Notes: a model not told the origin generated them from the sequence alone. Shown: positions 50,746 to 60,394, counted from the first letter of the stretch. The stretch: DNA of 64,000 bases from Neobacillus rhizophilus (GCF_018343535.1 NZ_JAGYPF010000003.1:496001-560000); one strand, 5' to 3'. Translations and numbers: made by a program.

Positions 50746-51177
50746 TTAATAACACGTAAACGAAATAATTCTCCTTGTATCAATACCAAAAATCGTCCAG
50801 GACCAACCATTCCATCTGAAACCAGCAACAGATCTTGGACCTACTAAAATGGGATAAAACCAAAACGCTTCTCCATTGTTGAGCCATATAAAAGTATTAC
50901 GAAACTGGCACAATCTAATTGCTCCTGGATCAACAGCATATGGTGTAGCAGCTACTTGTTGAGGAATAAATGACGGAGGGGGAGTAGTCGGGGCTTGTGG
51001 AATTTGTGAGCCGGGTAGACCTGGTAATCCTGTTGGTCCCCCAAACTCAGGTCCTGGTAAACCTGATAAACTTGATAAACCTGATAATCCTGGGAACGAT
51101 GGCACTGGTAAACTTGGAAATTGACGCTCCAATTGCTGATCATAATTTATATAGGAGTATACTGTCTGATTATACAT
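50746..51177 (-). CDS. hypothetical protein with Pro/Gly-rich collagen-like linker, probable spore-associated
   Basis: 143 aa. N-terminal 25 residues, then a Pro/Gly/Leu-rich stretch (SGLPGPEFGGPTGLPGLPG), a Pro/Gln linker, and a compact aromatic C-terminal domain (90-143) with FIWLNNGEAFWFYPILVG, RSVAGFRWNGWSWTIFG and IISFTCY. Such C-terminal domains occur in Bacillus proteins near coat/exosporium genes. GGTGGTGAT precedes the ATG. Function unknown. Confidence 0.6.
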   Translation of the reverse strand: MYNQTVYSYINYDQQLERQFPSLPVPSFPGLSGLSSLSGLPGPEFGGPTGLPGLPGSQIPQAPTTPPPSFIPQQVAATPYAVDPGAIRLCQFRNTFIWLNNGEAFWFYPILVGPRSVAGFRWNGWSWTIFGIDTRRIISFTCY

Positions 51178-51356
51178 TTAATAGATCACCACCTTATCTT
51201 AAATAAATCTCTAAAGTATTAGTATGTTATAGTGTTCTTTTGTGAAGCTTATTCACAGTCTAATTTACTTCCCATTTGCTTTCGAAAAATATTGTATTTG
51301 GCAATAAAAAAATGTTGTTTATGGCAGTATGTTATTTGCATAAGTTTAAAGAAAAA

Positions 51357-51390
51357 TAATCCTCATCCGTAGTAAAGATGAGGATTATTA
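51357..51390 (-). terminator. terminator of the YjcZ-type gene
   Basis: AATCCTCATC (51358-51367) and GATGAGGATT (51378-51387); the minus strand continues with ATTTTTC. Confidence 0.88.
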
Positions 51391-51410
51391 ATAAATACAG
51401 TCATATCTTT

Positions 51411-51620
51411 TTAACCACAGAAACAAACTGCACCAACAATGATTAATAAAATAAACAACACCACTATGAGTATAAATTCACCGCACCCATGTACAGGAAA
51501 ACAACCTGCATAAACAGGAGCTGCATAGGAGTAAGACAATGGCTGGGGAAGAGGAGTAATCGGCAAGGCATTCGGTAAGGCATTTGGTAAGGCATTTGAA
51601 ATCGGGAAGGCATTATTCAT
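51411..51620 (-). CDS. YjcZ family sporulation protein
   Basis: 69 aa. A Pro/Ala/Asn-rich N-terminus with PNAL repeats is followed by the YjcZ-type membrane helix GEFILIVVLFILLIIVGAV, then CFCG. Small YjcZ/YczN-like hydrophobic peptides are made during sporulation. AAAGGAAGTG precedes the ATG. Confidence 0.85.
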   Translation of the reverse strand: MNNAFPISNALPNALPNALPITPLPQPLSYSYAAPVYAGCFPVHGCGEFILIVVLFILLIIVGAVCFCG

Positions 51621-51857
51621 TTTTTACACTTCCTTTCGAATGTATGGCGAGCTAAAATGACATTACACTATATATTACACTCAGAGAGGAAATTGGAGCC
51701 CGTCTATATTATATATAGGCATGACATAGTGACGATCACTTTTTAGTAATGAAAATACCATATGGCGGCAGGCAATTGATTTCAAAAGAAGAAGATTAAA
51801 GCCAAAGGAAATAACTAGAGTGTCATCCTTTGTAAAAAGTGTGCTTTTTTCTTCAGA
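51621..51857. other. intergenic, upstream of YjcZ-type gene
   Basis: No gene seen. It contains AT-rich palindromic TATATTATATATA near 51707. No clear sporulation promoter could be named. Confidence 0.35.
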
Positions 51858-51958
51858 TATTCTTCAACTGCTTCGTTAGCTCAATAATTAAAGGAGCTGC
51901 CGCTGCACCCCCTTGTATAACTCAAGCCCCTGTTAGTTGAACAAGACACAAAAGGAGC
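51858..51958. repeat. two family B units
   Basis: TTCAACTGCTTCGTTAGC, AAAGGAGCTGCCGCTGC, then CTCAAGCCCCTGTTAGTTG and AAAAGGAGCC. The last bases overlap the ribosome binding site AAAAGGAG of the following oxidoreductase gene. Confidence 0.7.
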
Positions 51959-51967
51959 CTCATTCTT

Positions 51968-52588
51968 ATGAATATTTTAATTTTAGGTGCAACTGGACGA
52001 GTTGGAAGTCAAATAGTGACTTATGCCCTTCATGACAGACATCATGTTACTGTATTAGTTCGCACTCCAGAGAAGTTTCAAATAAATAATGAAAATTTAA
52101 CCATTTTTCAAGGGAATGTTTTAAACAAAGATGATATCGTACGTGTAATGCACGGGATTGATGTAGTTATTAGTGCATTAAATACTGATGGCACAACTAC
52201 TCTATCAGAAAGTATGCCATTTATTATCGAAGCAATGGAAAACGAAGGTATAAAACGAATCATAACTATAGGAACTGCGGGTATTTTGCAAAGCAGAACC
52301 ACGCCAAATTCTCTGCGTTATCAATCAATCGAATCGAAGCGGAAGTCAACCCGTGCAGCGATAGAACATCATAAAGTGTACGATATGCTCAAACAATCAA
52401 CCCTCGATTGGACGATTGTCTGTCCTACGTACTTGCCGGATGGAGAAAGGGTAGGCAAATATCGAATAGAGCGAAACTTTTTGCCGGAGGGTGGAGCTGA
52501 AATATCCGTACCGGATACAGCAGAATTTACCTTTAAACAGATAAATGCAAGCGATTATATAAAATCACGTGTAGGTATCGCCTATTAA
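51968..52588 (+). CDS. NAD(P)-binding NmrA/BVR-B-like oxidoreductase
   Basis: 206 aa atypical SDR. Rossmann loop ILILGATGRVGSQIVTYAL (3-21), VLVRTPEKF, FQGNVLNKDD, DVVISALNTDG and IKRIITIGTAGI. Matches NAD(P)H-binding reductases related to biliverdin/flavin reductase B. Substrate unknown. AAAAGGAG is supplied by the family B repeat just before it. Confidence 0.88.
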   Translation: MNILILGATGRVGSQIVTYALHDRHHVTVLVRTPEKFQINNENLTIFQGNVLNKDDIVRVMHGIDVVISALNTDGTTTLSESMPFIIEAMENEGIKRIITIGTAGILQSRTTPNSLRYQSIESKRKSTRAAIEHHKVYDMLKQSTLDWTIVCPTYLPDGERVGKYRIERNFLPEGGAEISVPDTAEFTFKQINASDYIKSRVGIAY

Positions 52589-52721
52589 TATTATTCTTAT
52601 ACTATTTTCATATTGGATTAACTGGTTTATTGACAAAGAAAAGGGGATGCAGCAATAATCCCCCCTCTTTAAGAAAATTATAGGTTATTTATGCAAATCC
52701 ATAAGTTTACCTTTTGAACTA

Positions 52722-52830
52722 AAGTGAAGTTACTTCAAAAAGAAAAGACCGCCGCAGCGATCATTAGGTTACTTTCCCGCACCAAATTGAACTTAAGCAT
52801 CCGTTTAAGTACAATCCTTCACATTGTCTT
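52722..52830. repeat. family B repeat
   Basis: CTTCAAAAAGAAAAGACCGC with hairpin GACCGCCGCAGCGATC, then TTGAACTTAAGCATCCGTTT and CCTTCACATTGTC. Confidence 0.65.
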
Positions 52831-52853
52831 TGAAATGTTGTATTTGAATCATT

Positions 52854-53015
52854 TTAAGGTCCAAAATAGGGTCCGAAAGGATTTTCCGGTGGATATTCCT
52901 CTAACTTATCAGCTGTTCTTTCATCTGGTGATGTCGCCCCAGATTTTTTATCAAAATAGATGGCTATTCCAGCCAATATAATGACAGGTATAAATATATA
53001 AATCCAAATCATCAT
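52854..53015 (-). CDS. small single-pass membrane protein, 53 aa
   Basis: ATG 53015 directly follows GGAGGTGTT. MMIWIYIFIPVIILAGIAIY is one membrane helix, then FDKKSGATSPDERTADKLEE and a Pro-rich end NPFGPYFGP. The strong ribosome binding site supports a real gene. No family recognised. Confidence 0.65.
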   Translation of the reverse strand: MMIWIYIFIPVIILAGIAIYFDKKSGATSPDERTADKLEEYPPENPFGPYFGP

Positions 53016-53095
53016 AACACCTCCAAAATAACCAATGAGTTACTAATATTATATTACAAATTTAACCTTTTTTTACAATATTTTAAAACAAAACT

Positions 53096-53188
53096 ACAAC
53101 GTTAGCTCCGCAAGAAAATAGATCGCCACAGCGATCCCATCTTTTAACTCTTGCCCCCGTTCGTAAGTACATACCTTCACAATGTGCC
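53096..53188. repeat. family B repeat
   Basis: CAACGTTAGCTCCGCAAG, AAAATAGATCGCCACAGCGATC hairpin, then TTTAACTCTTGCCCCCGTTC and CCTTCACAATGTG. Confidence 0.7.
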
Positions 53189-53343
53189 CTTTTGATCAAA
53201 ATCCTTCCACTTTAAGTAAACCGCTCGTTACAAAGTTAAAAAAGTCAGCTATTGAATTTTCACGAATGATACCAGTGGTTTTCTAATAGGTTTATAAATA
53301 TCCAATAAAAACAGCTGATGTTTGACGAAAGTGAGGAGGATTT

Positions 53344-55410
53344 ATGCTGCATATACCACTGAAGGAGCCAGTTCTCATATTTGGTTTAGCCGTGTTAATT
53401 TTTTTGCTGTTTCCTATACTCATGGGAAAATTAAAAGTACCTGCTATTATCGGTCCCATTATAGCGGGAATTATTATCGGACCAAACGGGCTGGAAATAT
53501 TGGCACGTGATTCAACAATCCAATTGCTTGGAACAGTCGGATTATTGTTTATTATGTTTATAGCAGGACTTGAGCTGGATCTAGATGGTTTCAAAAGGTA
53601 CAGAAATCGCAGTATTTTATTTGGCTTACTCACGTTTTCAATCCCGTTAATTCTTGGAGTCATATTAGGTTTATGGCTGAATCTCAGTATACTATCGGCC
53701 ATTTTATTTGGCACCATTTTTTCCTCACATACGCCTTTAGGGTACCCCGCCATAAGCCGGCTTGGTATTGCGAAAAACAAAGCTGTTACAACAGTGGTAG
53801 GCGGTACATTATTAACAGATAGTCTAGCTATGCTTTTTCTTGCTGTCATAACAGGGGCAGCTGAAGGAAATTTAACACTTGGATTTTGGATGTACTTGAT
53901 TATTGCAACAACGGTCTTTGCTGTAGTTGTTCTCATTTTCACCCCTCACCTGACAAAGTGGTTCTTTAAACGCTCCAATAATGAAGGAACGATAGAATTT
54001 AACTTTGTCCTGGCCATTTTATTCGTCGCCGGGGCCATATCATTATTTGTGGGCTTGGAACCAATTATTGGCGCATTCTTGGCCGGTCTAGCCCTTAATC
54101 GATACATTTATGATCATGGTCCATTAATGAACAGAATCAGATTTACGGCAAATGCATTGTTTATTCCATTCTTCTTGTTATCCGTGGGTATGCTAATGGA
54201 TCTTAGTGTTCTTGTATCCAGCTCCAATGCATTACTACTAACCTTGTTAATCCCCATAGTAGCGATAGGCAGTAAACTGTTTGCCAGTTGGACAACAGGT
54301 AAAGTATATGGTTATTCCAAAGCGGAAAGGAAGGTAATGTTTGGGCTTTCTACATCACATGCGGCAGCAACATTAGCCATAACACTTGTTGGATATCGCC
54401 TTGGTTTATTTGACCAGCAAATCATAAATGCTGTCATTATTATTATTTTAGTTACTTGTATTATGGGCCCCTACTTCTGCGAAAAATATGGCAGAAAATT
54501 AGCCATTGCACAAGAGGATACGATAATGGATGAAACACTTCCTGAACGCATATTAATCCCGATGGCGAATCCACATACAATGGAATCCCTGCTGGATTTA
54601 GGATTTGTCGTAAAAAAGGCAATAAAGACTGATGAGCCGCTTTACCCATTATCAGTCGTTCAAAAAGATTTAAAACAAGCAAACAATGGAGTAGCTCAAG
54701 CAGAAAGAAAGCTTGAGCGCTCCGTCATCTATGCGTCAGGGGCAGATGTTTCTGTTAAGCTGTTGACACGGGTGGATTATAATATTGGAAGGGGGATAGA
54801 ACGCGCTGCTACGGAAGAACGAAGCACATCAATCATTGTGGGGTGGGATGGAGAAAGCGAAGGCGGCCGAAAAATTTTCGGGAAAGTAATTGATAATTTC
54901 CTTGAACATACGTATCAACGCTCGTTTATAACCCATATCAAGCAACCGTTAAATACGTTGGAAAGGGTCATTCTTATATTGCCAAATAATATCGTGCACA
55001 AACCGGGTTTTGGCGATTCCATATCCATTATTAAGAGCATTGCCTCACAGCTCAGTGCTACAATGACGGGTCTTGTCATTCGTGATAATTTAGACATGTA
55101 CGAAAAGACATCTAAGCAAGTACACCCTAATTTAAGAATCGAGTTCCAATCAATAGATAGCTGGAATTCCTTATATGAAAGTCATTTAAATCATGTTAAA
55201 TCAACTGATCTTGTGATTGTATTAAGTGCCAGAAGGGGGACCGTAGCATGGCACCCACAACTAGAGGCTTTACCAAAAAAAATAGCTTCAATGAATCTTG
55301 AAAACTTCATCGTGTTCTACCCAACAGAAATGAAGGAAACAGACATTCGTGGTTCTCGGGGTACTGAGGTCCCAAAGGAATTACTCTTTAAAAAAGATTA
55401 TGATGATTAA
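53344..55410 (+). CDS. CPA2-type cation:proton antiporter with C-terminal USP-like domains
   Basis: 688 aa. Residues 1-385 form the Na+/H+ exchanger domain with about 12 helices: MGKLKVPAIIGPIIAGIIIG, GLLFIMFIAGLELDLDGF, the unwound-helix SSHTPLGYPAISRLG and TDSLAMLFLAV, and EPIIGAFLAGLALNR. The soluble part (395-688) has two universal-stress-like halves (PERILIPMANPHTMESLLDL and TLERVILILPNNIVHKPGFG) that could bind nucleotide to gate transport. GAGGAGG lies 5 nt before the ATG. Probably pH or Na+/K+ homeostasis. Confidence 0.92.
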   Translation: MLHIPLKEPVLIFGLAVLIFLLFPILMGKLKVPAIIGPIIAGIIIGPNGLEILARDSTIQLLGTVGLLFIMFIAGLELDLDGFKRYRNRSILFGLLTFSIPLILGVILGLWLNLSILSAILFGTIFSSHTPLGYPAISRLGIAKNKAVTTVVGGTLLTDSLAMLFLAVITGAAEGNLTLGFWMYLIIATTVFAVVVLIFTPHLTKWFFKRSNNEGTIEFNFVLAILFVAGAISLFVGLEPIIGAFLAGLALNRYIYDHGPLMNRIRFTANALFIPFFLLSVGMLMDLSVLVSSSNALLLTLLIPIVAIGSKLFASWTTGKVYGYSKAERKVMFGLSTSHAAATLAITLVGYRLGLFDQQIINAVIIIILVTCIMGPYFCEKYGRKLAIAQEDTIMDETLPERILIPMANPHTMESLLDLGFVVKKAIKTDEPLYPLSVVQKDLKQANNGVAQAERKLERSVIYASGADVSVKLLTRVDYNIGRGIERAATEERSTSIIVGWDGESEGGRKIFGKVIDNFLEHTYQRSFITHIKQPLNTLERVILILPNNIVHKPGFGDSISIIKSIASQLSATMTGLVIRDNLDMYEKTSKQVHPNLRIEFQSIDSWNSLYESHLNHVKSTDLVIVLSARRGTVAWHPQLEALPKKIASMNLENFIVFYPTEMKETDIRGSRGTEVPKELLFKKDYDD

Positions 55411-55510
55411 ATGATACTTTTAATATTGGATTTACTGAAAAAAACCGATAACAATACCATGATTAAAATACCAATTACAATACAGGGAACCTTAAAATGC
55501 AGTTCAATTT

Positions 55511-55533
55511 GCACCGTATTTGCGGTGCTTTTT
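55511..55533 (+). terminator. terminator of the antiporter gene
   Basis: GCACCG-TATTTG-CGGTGC followed by TTTTTG, 100 nt after the stop. Confidence 0.85.
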
Positions 55534-55600
55534 GTTTACAAAAAAATAGCCCAAATTCTTATGAACTTAGGCTGTACGCCTTAAATGGAAGGCATATATT

Positions 55601-56107
55601 TCATTTTTTCAATTGAGTACCCTTTGTAATGAGGGCAAGTTTCTTTTTATTTGTTATGATTCCTAATCCAAGCATAAGTGTGAAAAATAACAGCAGCCAA
55701 GAAATATAAGCAGGCAAGGATGTAATCATAATGGCAATCCAAGCAAAAAATAAGGATGCAGGGCTTATGACTTTCAGTATTCGATAAATGATTTTGCTGA
55801 CTTCTGCTTTATATAATGGAGTGGCTTCTAATAAAAAAATAAACGGGTTACAAAACGTTCCAAATGCTAAAGGAATAACCATATATATAGGCAACTCAAT
55901 ATTCATAGTAAATTCTAATAGCAAGACCAAACCTATCGAAAATGATTGCATTATATAATCCAAATGTGCCGCTTTAAGTTTTCTCGGATTCGTAAAAAAA
56001 TCGTTAAGTTGACTATTTTTCAAGTAAAATACCGCTCCAAGTGGCAAAGATAGTATAAGACCAGCCATAAAAATAAATATTGCCCAATTCAAAAGAAAAG
56101 AATTCAT
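55601..56107 (-). CDS. hypothetical membrane protein
   Basis: 168 aa with five predicted helices (about 8-28, 52-68, 74-93, 115-130, 133-150) and a lysine-rich C-terminal tail. GGGAGGG precedes the ATG. No recognisable family or motif; stands downstream of the DJ-1 gene with a gap of about 120 nt and might be co-transcribed with it. Confidence 0.65.
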   Translation of the reverse strand: MNSFLLNWAIFIFMAGLILSLPLGAVFYLKNSQLNDFFTNPRKLKAAHLDYIMQSFSIGLVLLLEFTMNIELPIYMVIPLAFGTFCNPFIFLLEATPLYKAEVSKIIYRILKVISPASLFFAWIAIMITSLPAYISWLLLFFTLMLGLGIITNKKKLALITKGTQLKK

Positions 56108-56229
56108 AAGAAACCCTCCCAGTATTTATGCGCAATAAGATTTCAGAAAACTTTGAGAGATAAAAAATAGTACCTACACAAACCAATGTACCAACATTAA
56201 GATACATAAAAAGCGAAGATTTCGACTGA

Positions 56230-57600
56230 TCAAAGTGCTAATGATTGACGCCCTTTCTTCTCTTTTCGAATGAATCTTCTATCAATAAAGAAAGCTGTAA
56301 GTATTGCAGCTAAACTGATTAAAACTGGTATCCCGAAAGATTCATAGGAAAACGGACTGCCTTGGAATTTTAGATTTTCAGCACGATATTCTATTCGCTT
56401 GGCACCATATTTAGCGGTTAGGACGTCCTCTTGCTTCGCTAAATCTTCGAGTGTCACATCAAACATAAATCTGTCTGAGTAGCCGCTGTGAATAAACTCG
56501 AGGTTTACTTTGTTACCCCTTACGTTCCAATCCTTGACTTCTTCTGCAGCTAAAGACTTCGCTTCTTCCCCCGGAACGAACATTCGATCTAGCTTCGGCA
56601 CATTCCACATGTGATATCGAGTAACTAGGTTAAGGTGATACTTCGTAACAATAGGCTGCTTAGCATTTGAGACGGTGTAGATTTTTGTTGTTCCTGAATT
56701 TGCATACGTATCAAAAATCGTGGTAAGTGCCCCCTCATCCATCCCATCATACAACAATACCCCTGCTGTTTTTTTGTGCCATTGGAATGCTGTGTTGAAC
56801 GTATAAATCAATTCACTTCCATCCACATAATATGGATCTACCTTTGGATTTTTCACGAAATGATATGAAGGGTAATGGATCTTATTTGCTATTTTCTCCG
56901 CCATTGGTTCGCCTAATTGCTTTGAAATCACATAGAGGACGGCATCGATTCCAGAAGTAATTGCAGCTGAAGAAACCATGTTCCCGTCTACAACATAACG
57001 CAAATCCCTTCTCCACTTTGTATCAGGATATTTATTAACTTCTTGATAATCAAAACTTTTCCAGTCAGTTGTTGCTTCTTTCCCTTTTAATAGACCTGTA
57101 TCCGCCAGATTCAACCCTCCAGCGCAAATGCTTAACAACTCTGTATCAGAATGTTTTCGAATCCATTCCCGGACAGGTTTATACTTTACTTCGTCAACTA
57201 TAGGCATGGCGGGGATTACAATAAGGTCTGGACTTTTTCCTAATAATCGATCCAGTTCATCAAAAGAATAGTGCGGAATCAGATCCAAGCCCCCAGAGAG
57301 GGTTTTCATATTTTTGTCCGGAGCAACTGCATACACGTTATAGGATTCAGTCATCGCAAACATTTCATAAGGAACCATAAAATCAAACACTTCGGTGGTC
57401 TGATTGGATAAAATCACAGCTACAGTTGGTTTTTTTGGATTATGTTCAGGCACACTCACGCGTTGTAAATCAGGGATTGGTGATTGTCGAGTAGGATTCC
57501 AATATTCCTGATTGGTGCGAATATATCCATACACACCAATCCCTCCAAAAAATATAACGAACGTCATTATATAGACAACTACACGTAATAATAACTTCAT
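56230..57600 (-). CDS. membrane-anchored DJ-1/PfpI family protein, duplicated domain
   Basis: 456 aa. N-terminal membrane helix (7-27) and C-terminal helix (about 425-442) with a basic tail. Residues 58-255 are a DJ-1/PfpI domain: VAVILSNQTTEVFDFMVPYE, PDLIVIPAMP and the Cys elbow ELLSICAGGLNLADTGLL (reactive Cys near 158). Residues 275-370 look like a second, degenerate copy (VLLYDGMDEGALTTIFDTYA). The usual soluble DJ-1 is about 200 aa, so this is a large variant whose domain would face outside the cell. Two MarR-type palindromes lie upstream. Confidence 0.82.
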   Translation of the reverse strand: MKLLLRVVVYIMTFVIFFGGIGVYGYIRTNQEYWNPTRQSPIPDLQRVSVPEHNPKKPTVAVILSNQTTEVFDFMVPYEMFAMTESYNVYAVAPDKNMKTLSGGLDLIPHYSFDELDRLLGKSPDLIVIPAMPIVDEVKYKPVREWIRKHSDTELLSICAGGLNLADTGLLKGKEATTDWKSFDYQEVNKYPDTKWRRDLRYVVDGNMVSSAAITSGIDAVLYVISKQLGEPMAEKIANKIHYPSYHFVKNPKVDPYYVDGSELIYTFNTAFQWHKKTAGVLLYDGMDEGALTTIFDTYANSGTTKIYTVSNAKQPIVTKYHLNLVTRYHMWNVPKLDRMFVPGEEAKSLAAEEVKDWNVRGNKVNLEFIHSGYSDRFMFDVTLEDLAKQEDVLTAKYGAKRIEYRAENLKFQGSPFSYESFGIPVLISLAAILTAFFIDRRFIRKEKKGRQSLAL

Positions 57601-57753
57601 TTTGATTCTCCTCTATTTAATATTTTTTTATTTTTTCACTAAGAAAAACTACTCCATCTAAATAAACACCCGCCTTTTCAAGACAATATGATGCCAGACT
57701 AGACCAATTTTATTATAACCAAGATCATTTATTTAATTGCTTAATAATAAATA

Positions 57754-57818
57754 TTGTATATATACAAATATAAAACATTTTTATCCATTGTCAATACACA
57801 ATTATTGTATTTATACAA
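57754..57818. promoter_or_regulatory. two MarR-type operators upstream of the DJ-1 gene
   Basis: TTGTATATATACAA (57754-57767) and TTGTATTTATACAA (57805-57818), both perfect or near-perfect 14-bp palindromes, 155-220 nt upstream of the DJ-1 start. A third related site stands at 58366, before the MarR gene itself. Confidence 0.68.
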
Positions 57819-57825
57819 TTATTTA

Positions 57826-57886
57826 TATAAAAACGGCTGCCTGAAAATTAAACTTCGGTTCAATATCCAGGCAGCCGTTCTATTTT
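57826..57886 (-). terminator. terminator of the MarR gene
   Basis: AACGGCTGCCTG (57832-57843) and CAGGCAGCCGTT (57868-57879), a 12-bp perfect stem; T-rich on the minus-strand exit. Confidence 0.92.
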
Positions 57887-58318
57887 TTAATGCTTAACGT
57901 TTGTCTTCTTGATAATCTCCAACAAAATAGCCACACTTTCATCTACTTGCTTTCGCTTGTTTTCCGGAACTTGTTTTATAATGTCCGCAAACAACTGATG
58001 ATGTTTCTCATGAGCATTCGCTACTGCTTCCAAGCCCTTTCCGGTAAGTTTGATTAGTACTTCCCTTCTATTGTCCAGGTTGTGCTGCCTTTCCACCAGG
58101 TCGGATTTCACAAGTGGATCCAGTGTCCTTGTCAACGTGGAAGGCTCCACACCAAGAATGCCAGCCAAATCTCCGTGACGATAAGTATTGGAGCCTATTT
58201 CCATTAAAAGATGCAATTGTTTTGGGGTCAGCCCTTCAACAAAAGACTTATCACCACCAAGTACACCCGACATTTTAATAATAGACAATAAGAATTCCCC
58301 AAATATTTCCTGACTCAT
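57887..58318 (-). CDS. MarR family transcriptional regulator
   Basis: 143 aa. Winged helix at about 25-100: LTPKQLHLLMEIGSNTYRHG, DLAGILGVEPSTLTRTLDPL, VKSDLVERQHNLDNRREVLI (wing). Its palindromic sites before its own gene and the DJ-1 gene suggest it represses both. No redox cysteine is visible in the N-terminal part. Confidence 0.93.
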   Translation of the reverse strand: MSQEIFGEFLLSIIKMSGVLGGDKSFVEGLTPKQLHLLMEIGSNTYRHGDLAGILGVEPSTLTRTLDPLVKSDLVERQHNLDNRREVLIKLTGKGLEAVANAHEKHHQLFADIIKQVPENKRKQVDESVAILLEIIKKTNVKH

Positions 58319-58365
58319 TTTTCATCACCTGTTCCTTATGTTCTATAACTGGTATAACAAAACTA

Positions 58366-58379
58366 TTGTACTTTTGCAA
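58366..58379. promoter_or_regulatory. MarR-type operator upstream of marR-like gene
   Basis: TTGTACTTTTGCAA, inside a longer inverted repeat AACTATTG / CAATAGTT (58361-58384), 48 nt before the MarR start. Confidence 0.65.
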
Positions 58380-58431
58380 TAGTTGTAACTTACCACAGAC
58401 ATAAGAAAATTTGGTTTATAGTTGTAGTAGA

Positions 58432-60394
58432 GTAAGAAACTGATTTCAGAGGGATAGCCTTTCGGCTATCTCTTTTACTTTCAGTTCCTCCTCATCAAAC
58501 CGTACGTGAAGTTTTCCCTCATACGGCTTTCCGACGTTCTTCTTTCTTTGGCTTTACGGAGACTAACTAGCCAATTTCACTAATAAATGACCAATTTCTT
58601 TTCGTACGTCTATTAAATTCCCATGTTTCATACGACTATTTCTTTTCTTGTTATAGAATAATGTTAGGCGTTCTAACACATACCAATCAATCCGATTAAG
58701 CCATTTCTTTGCATTAAGTGATATGAGATAGTAATTTTTGAAACCTTGTAGTTTCTTGTTTAATCCGATCACCAAGTCATGAATATCCATGTACAATTTT
58801 GCCCTTGGCTCAGTGTATGCCTTAATTTTTGCACGCATTTTCTTCATTGCGTTCTTTTTCGGGATGTGTGACATCACAAATAATGTGTAACCGCCTTTCC
58901 GACGGATTGGAAACTTCCTATTATGAAATCCTAAGAAGTCAAAACCCTCTATATCATCCCAAAGATGAACCAATCTTGATTTATCTCGATTAATTGAAAG
59001 GTCCAGTTTTCCCATTATTGCTTGAATAACTTTAATGCTTTTAAGTGCATGTTGTTTAGTGTTGCACATGATGACGAAGTCATCCGCATACCTGACCAGT
59101 TCACCTAAATGATTAAATCGCTTCTCCCAAATTTTATCCATTGTGTTTAAATAGATATTCGCTAACAGCGGGGAGATAACACCACCTTGCGGTGTTCCAG
59201 AAATCGGATTTCTAATCTTACCTTCTTCCATGATGCCCGCCTTCAGCCACTTACGAATTAGCTTTAGAACTCTGCGGTCACTGATACGTTGTTCGACCAA
59301 TTTCATCAATTTATCTTGGTTGATGTTATCAAAATATCCTTGGATATCGACGTCTACTACCCAAAAACATTTCTTACTCGCTTTTCGTATCTTTGCCATG
59401 GCTTGATGAGCATTACGTTTAGGACGAAAACCAAATGAGCAATCATGAAAGTCAGCCTCAAAAATAGGTTCAATAACCATCTTAGTAGCCATTTGTGCAA
59501 CTCTATCTTTAATGGTTGGGATTCCTAATGGACGTTTCTTCCCGTCATCCTTTGGTATGTAGGTTCTTAGGACTGGATTGGGATGATATCTGTTCTCTTT
59601 CAACTCTAGGTAGAGTTCGTTCAAGAACTTCTTCTCTCCGTATTCCTCGACGATATTTACAATCGATTGTCCATCTACGCCCCCACTGCCTTTCTTTCGT
59701 TTCACACGTTGCCAGGCTTCCCATAGGATATCAGGACGATAAATTTTGTCATATAAAGCATGAAATCTACGGCTAGTGTTTTCCTTGGCACAAAGATATA
59801 ACGTCTTCCAGAGTTCTTGAGCTTTTACTTTATTGGTGTAGTTAGCCATTTTCTTGGCATTCACTGACTCTTACCTCCTTCCAACATATGAACGAAGTAG
59901 GGTATTGGCTTTTGCCGTCCTTCCCTAGACAATGTTATGTTGTCATTGTCATCATTGGTACTATGACCCCCTCCGACTCCCTCTCATCCATTCACCACTT
60001 CGTTTACACTTATAGGTTTCTGCTTTACTTTCGTATGAAAGTGACGAGGAGGGTATCCCCAGTTCCGTTAATTACTTTCCTAACATGTCGCTCCCCTTAC
60101 CCCGAGAGATTCCTTGGTGCTGCTTTCCCAAGTTCTTCACACCTTCCATGGTCTTCGCCCATATACTCAAGGCTCGACTTCTCTTTAGCCACCGACGGTG
60201 GGTTCCTTTGACGAGACGGCAGGATTCACTTAATGTTACAACCTGTTAGTTTGCTCGCACTCTGCTAGAGAGTTACTTTGTCACAGGGCTTCAACCTTAG
60301 AGTTTCTTCACCAGTTGCCTGTCAGCTACTGAGCGTCTTGGTACTTACTCAGATTGGACTTTCACCAATTAGCAATTAACGGCTTGCTGGGCAC
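58432..60394 (-). mobile_element. complete group II intron with reverse transcriptase
   Basis: About 1.96 kb on the minus strand. The 5' end GTGCCCAGCAAGCC is at 60394. Domain V lies at about 58500-58535 (AGCCGTATGAGG ... ACGTACGGTTT). Domain VI has AACTGA / TCAGTTT around a GATAGCC-GAAA-GGCTATC hairpin, and the 3' end is near 58432 (...TTAC). The maturase gene lies in domain IV. It has inserted at the edge of a family B repeat (60395-60460). Boundaries are within a few bases. Confidence 0.87.
58563..59864 (-). CDS. ltrA: group II intron reverse transcriptase/maturase
   Basis: 433 aa from GTG 59864 (AGGAGGTAAG upstream). RT motifs: GSGGVDGQSI, YHPNPVLRTYIPKDDGKKRP, LGIPTIKDRVAQMATKMVIE, DCSFGFRPKRNAHQAM, VVDVDIQGYFDNI, GTPQGGVISPLLANIYL and the catalytic YADDFVIM. 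Then the thumb/GIIM maturase domain (about 350-425). No C-terminal HNH endonuclease is present, as in endonuclease-less classes that rely on replication forks or hairpin targets. Intact and probably functional. Confidence 0.95.
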   Translation of the reverse strand: MNAKKMANYTNKVKAQELWKTLYLCAKENTSRRFHALYDKIYRPDILWEAWQRVKRKKGSGGVDGQSIVNIVEEYGEKKFLNELYLELKENRYHPNPVLRTYIPKDDGKKRPLGIPTIKDRVAQMATKMVIEPIFEADFHDCSFGFRPKRNAHQAMAKIRKASKKCFWVVDVDIQGYFDNINQDKLMKLVEQRISDRRVLKLIRKWLKAGIMEEGKIRNPISGTPQGGVISPLLANIYLNTMDKIWEKRFNHLGELVRYADDFVIMCNTKQHALKSIKVIQAIMGKLDLSINRDKSRLVHLWDDIEGFDFLGFHNRKFPIRRKGGYTLFVMSHIPKKNAMKKMRAKIKAYTEPRAKLYMDIHDLVIGLNKKLQGFKNYYLISLNAKKWLNRIDWYVLERLTLFYNKKRNSRMKHGNLIDVRKEIGHLLVKLAS

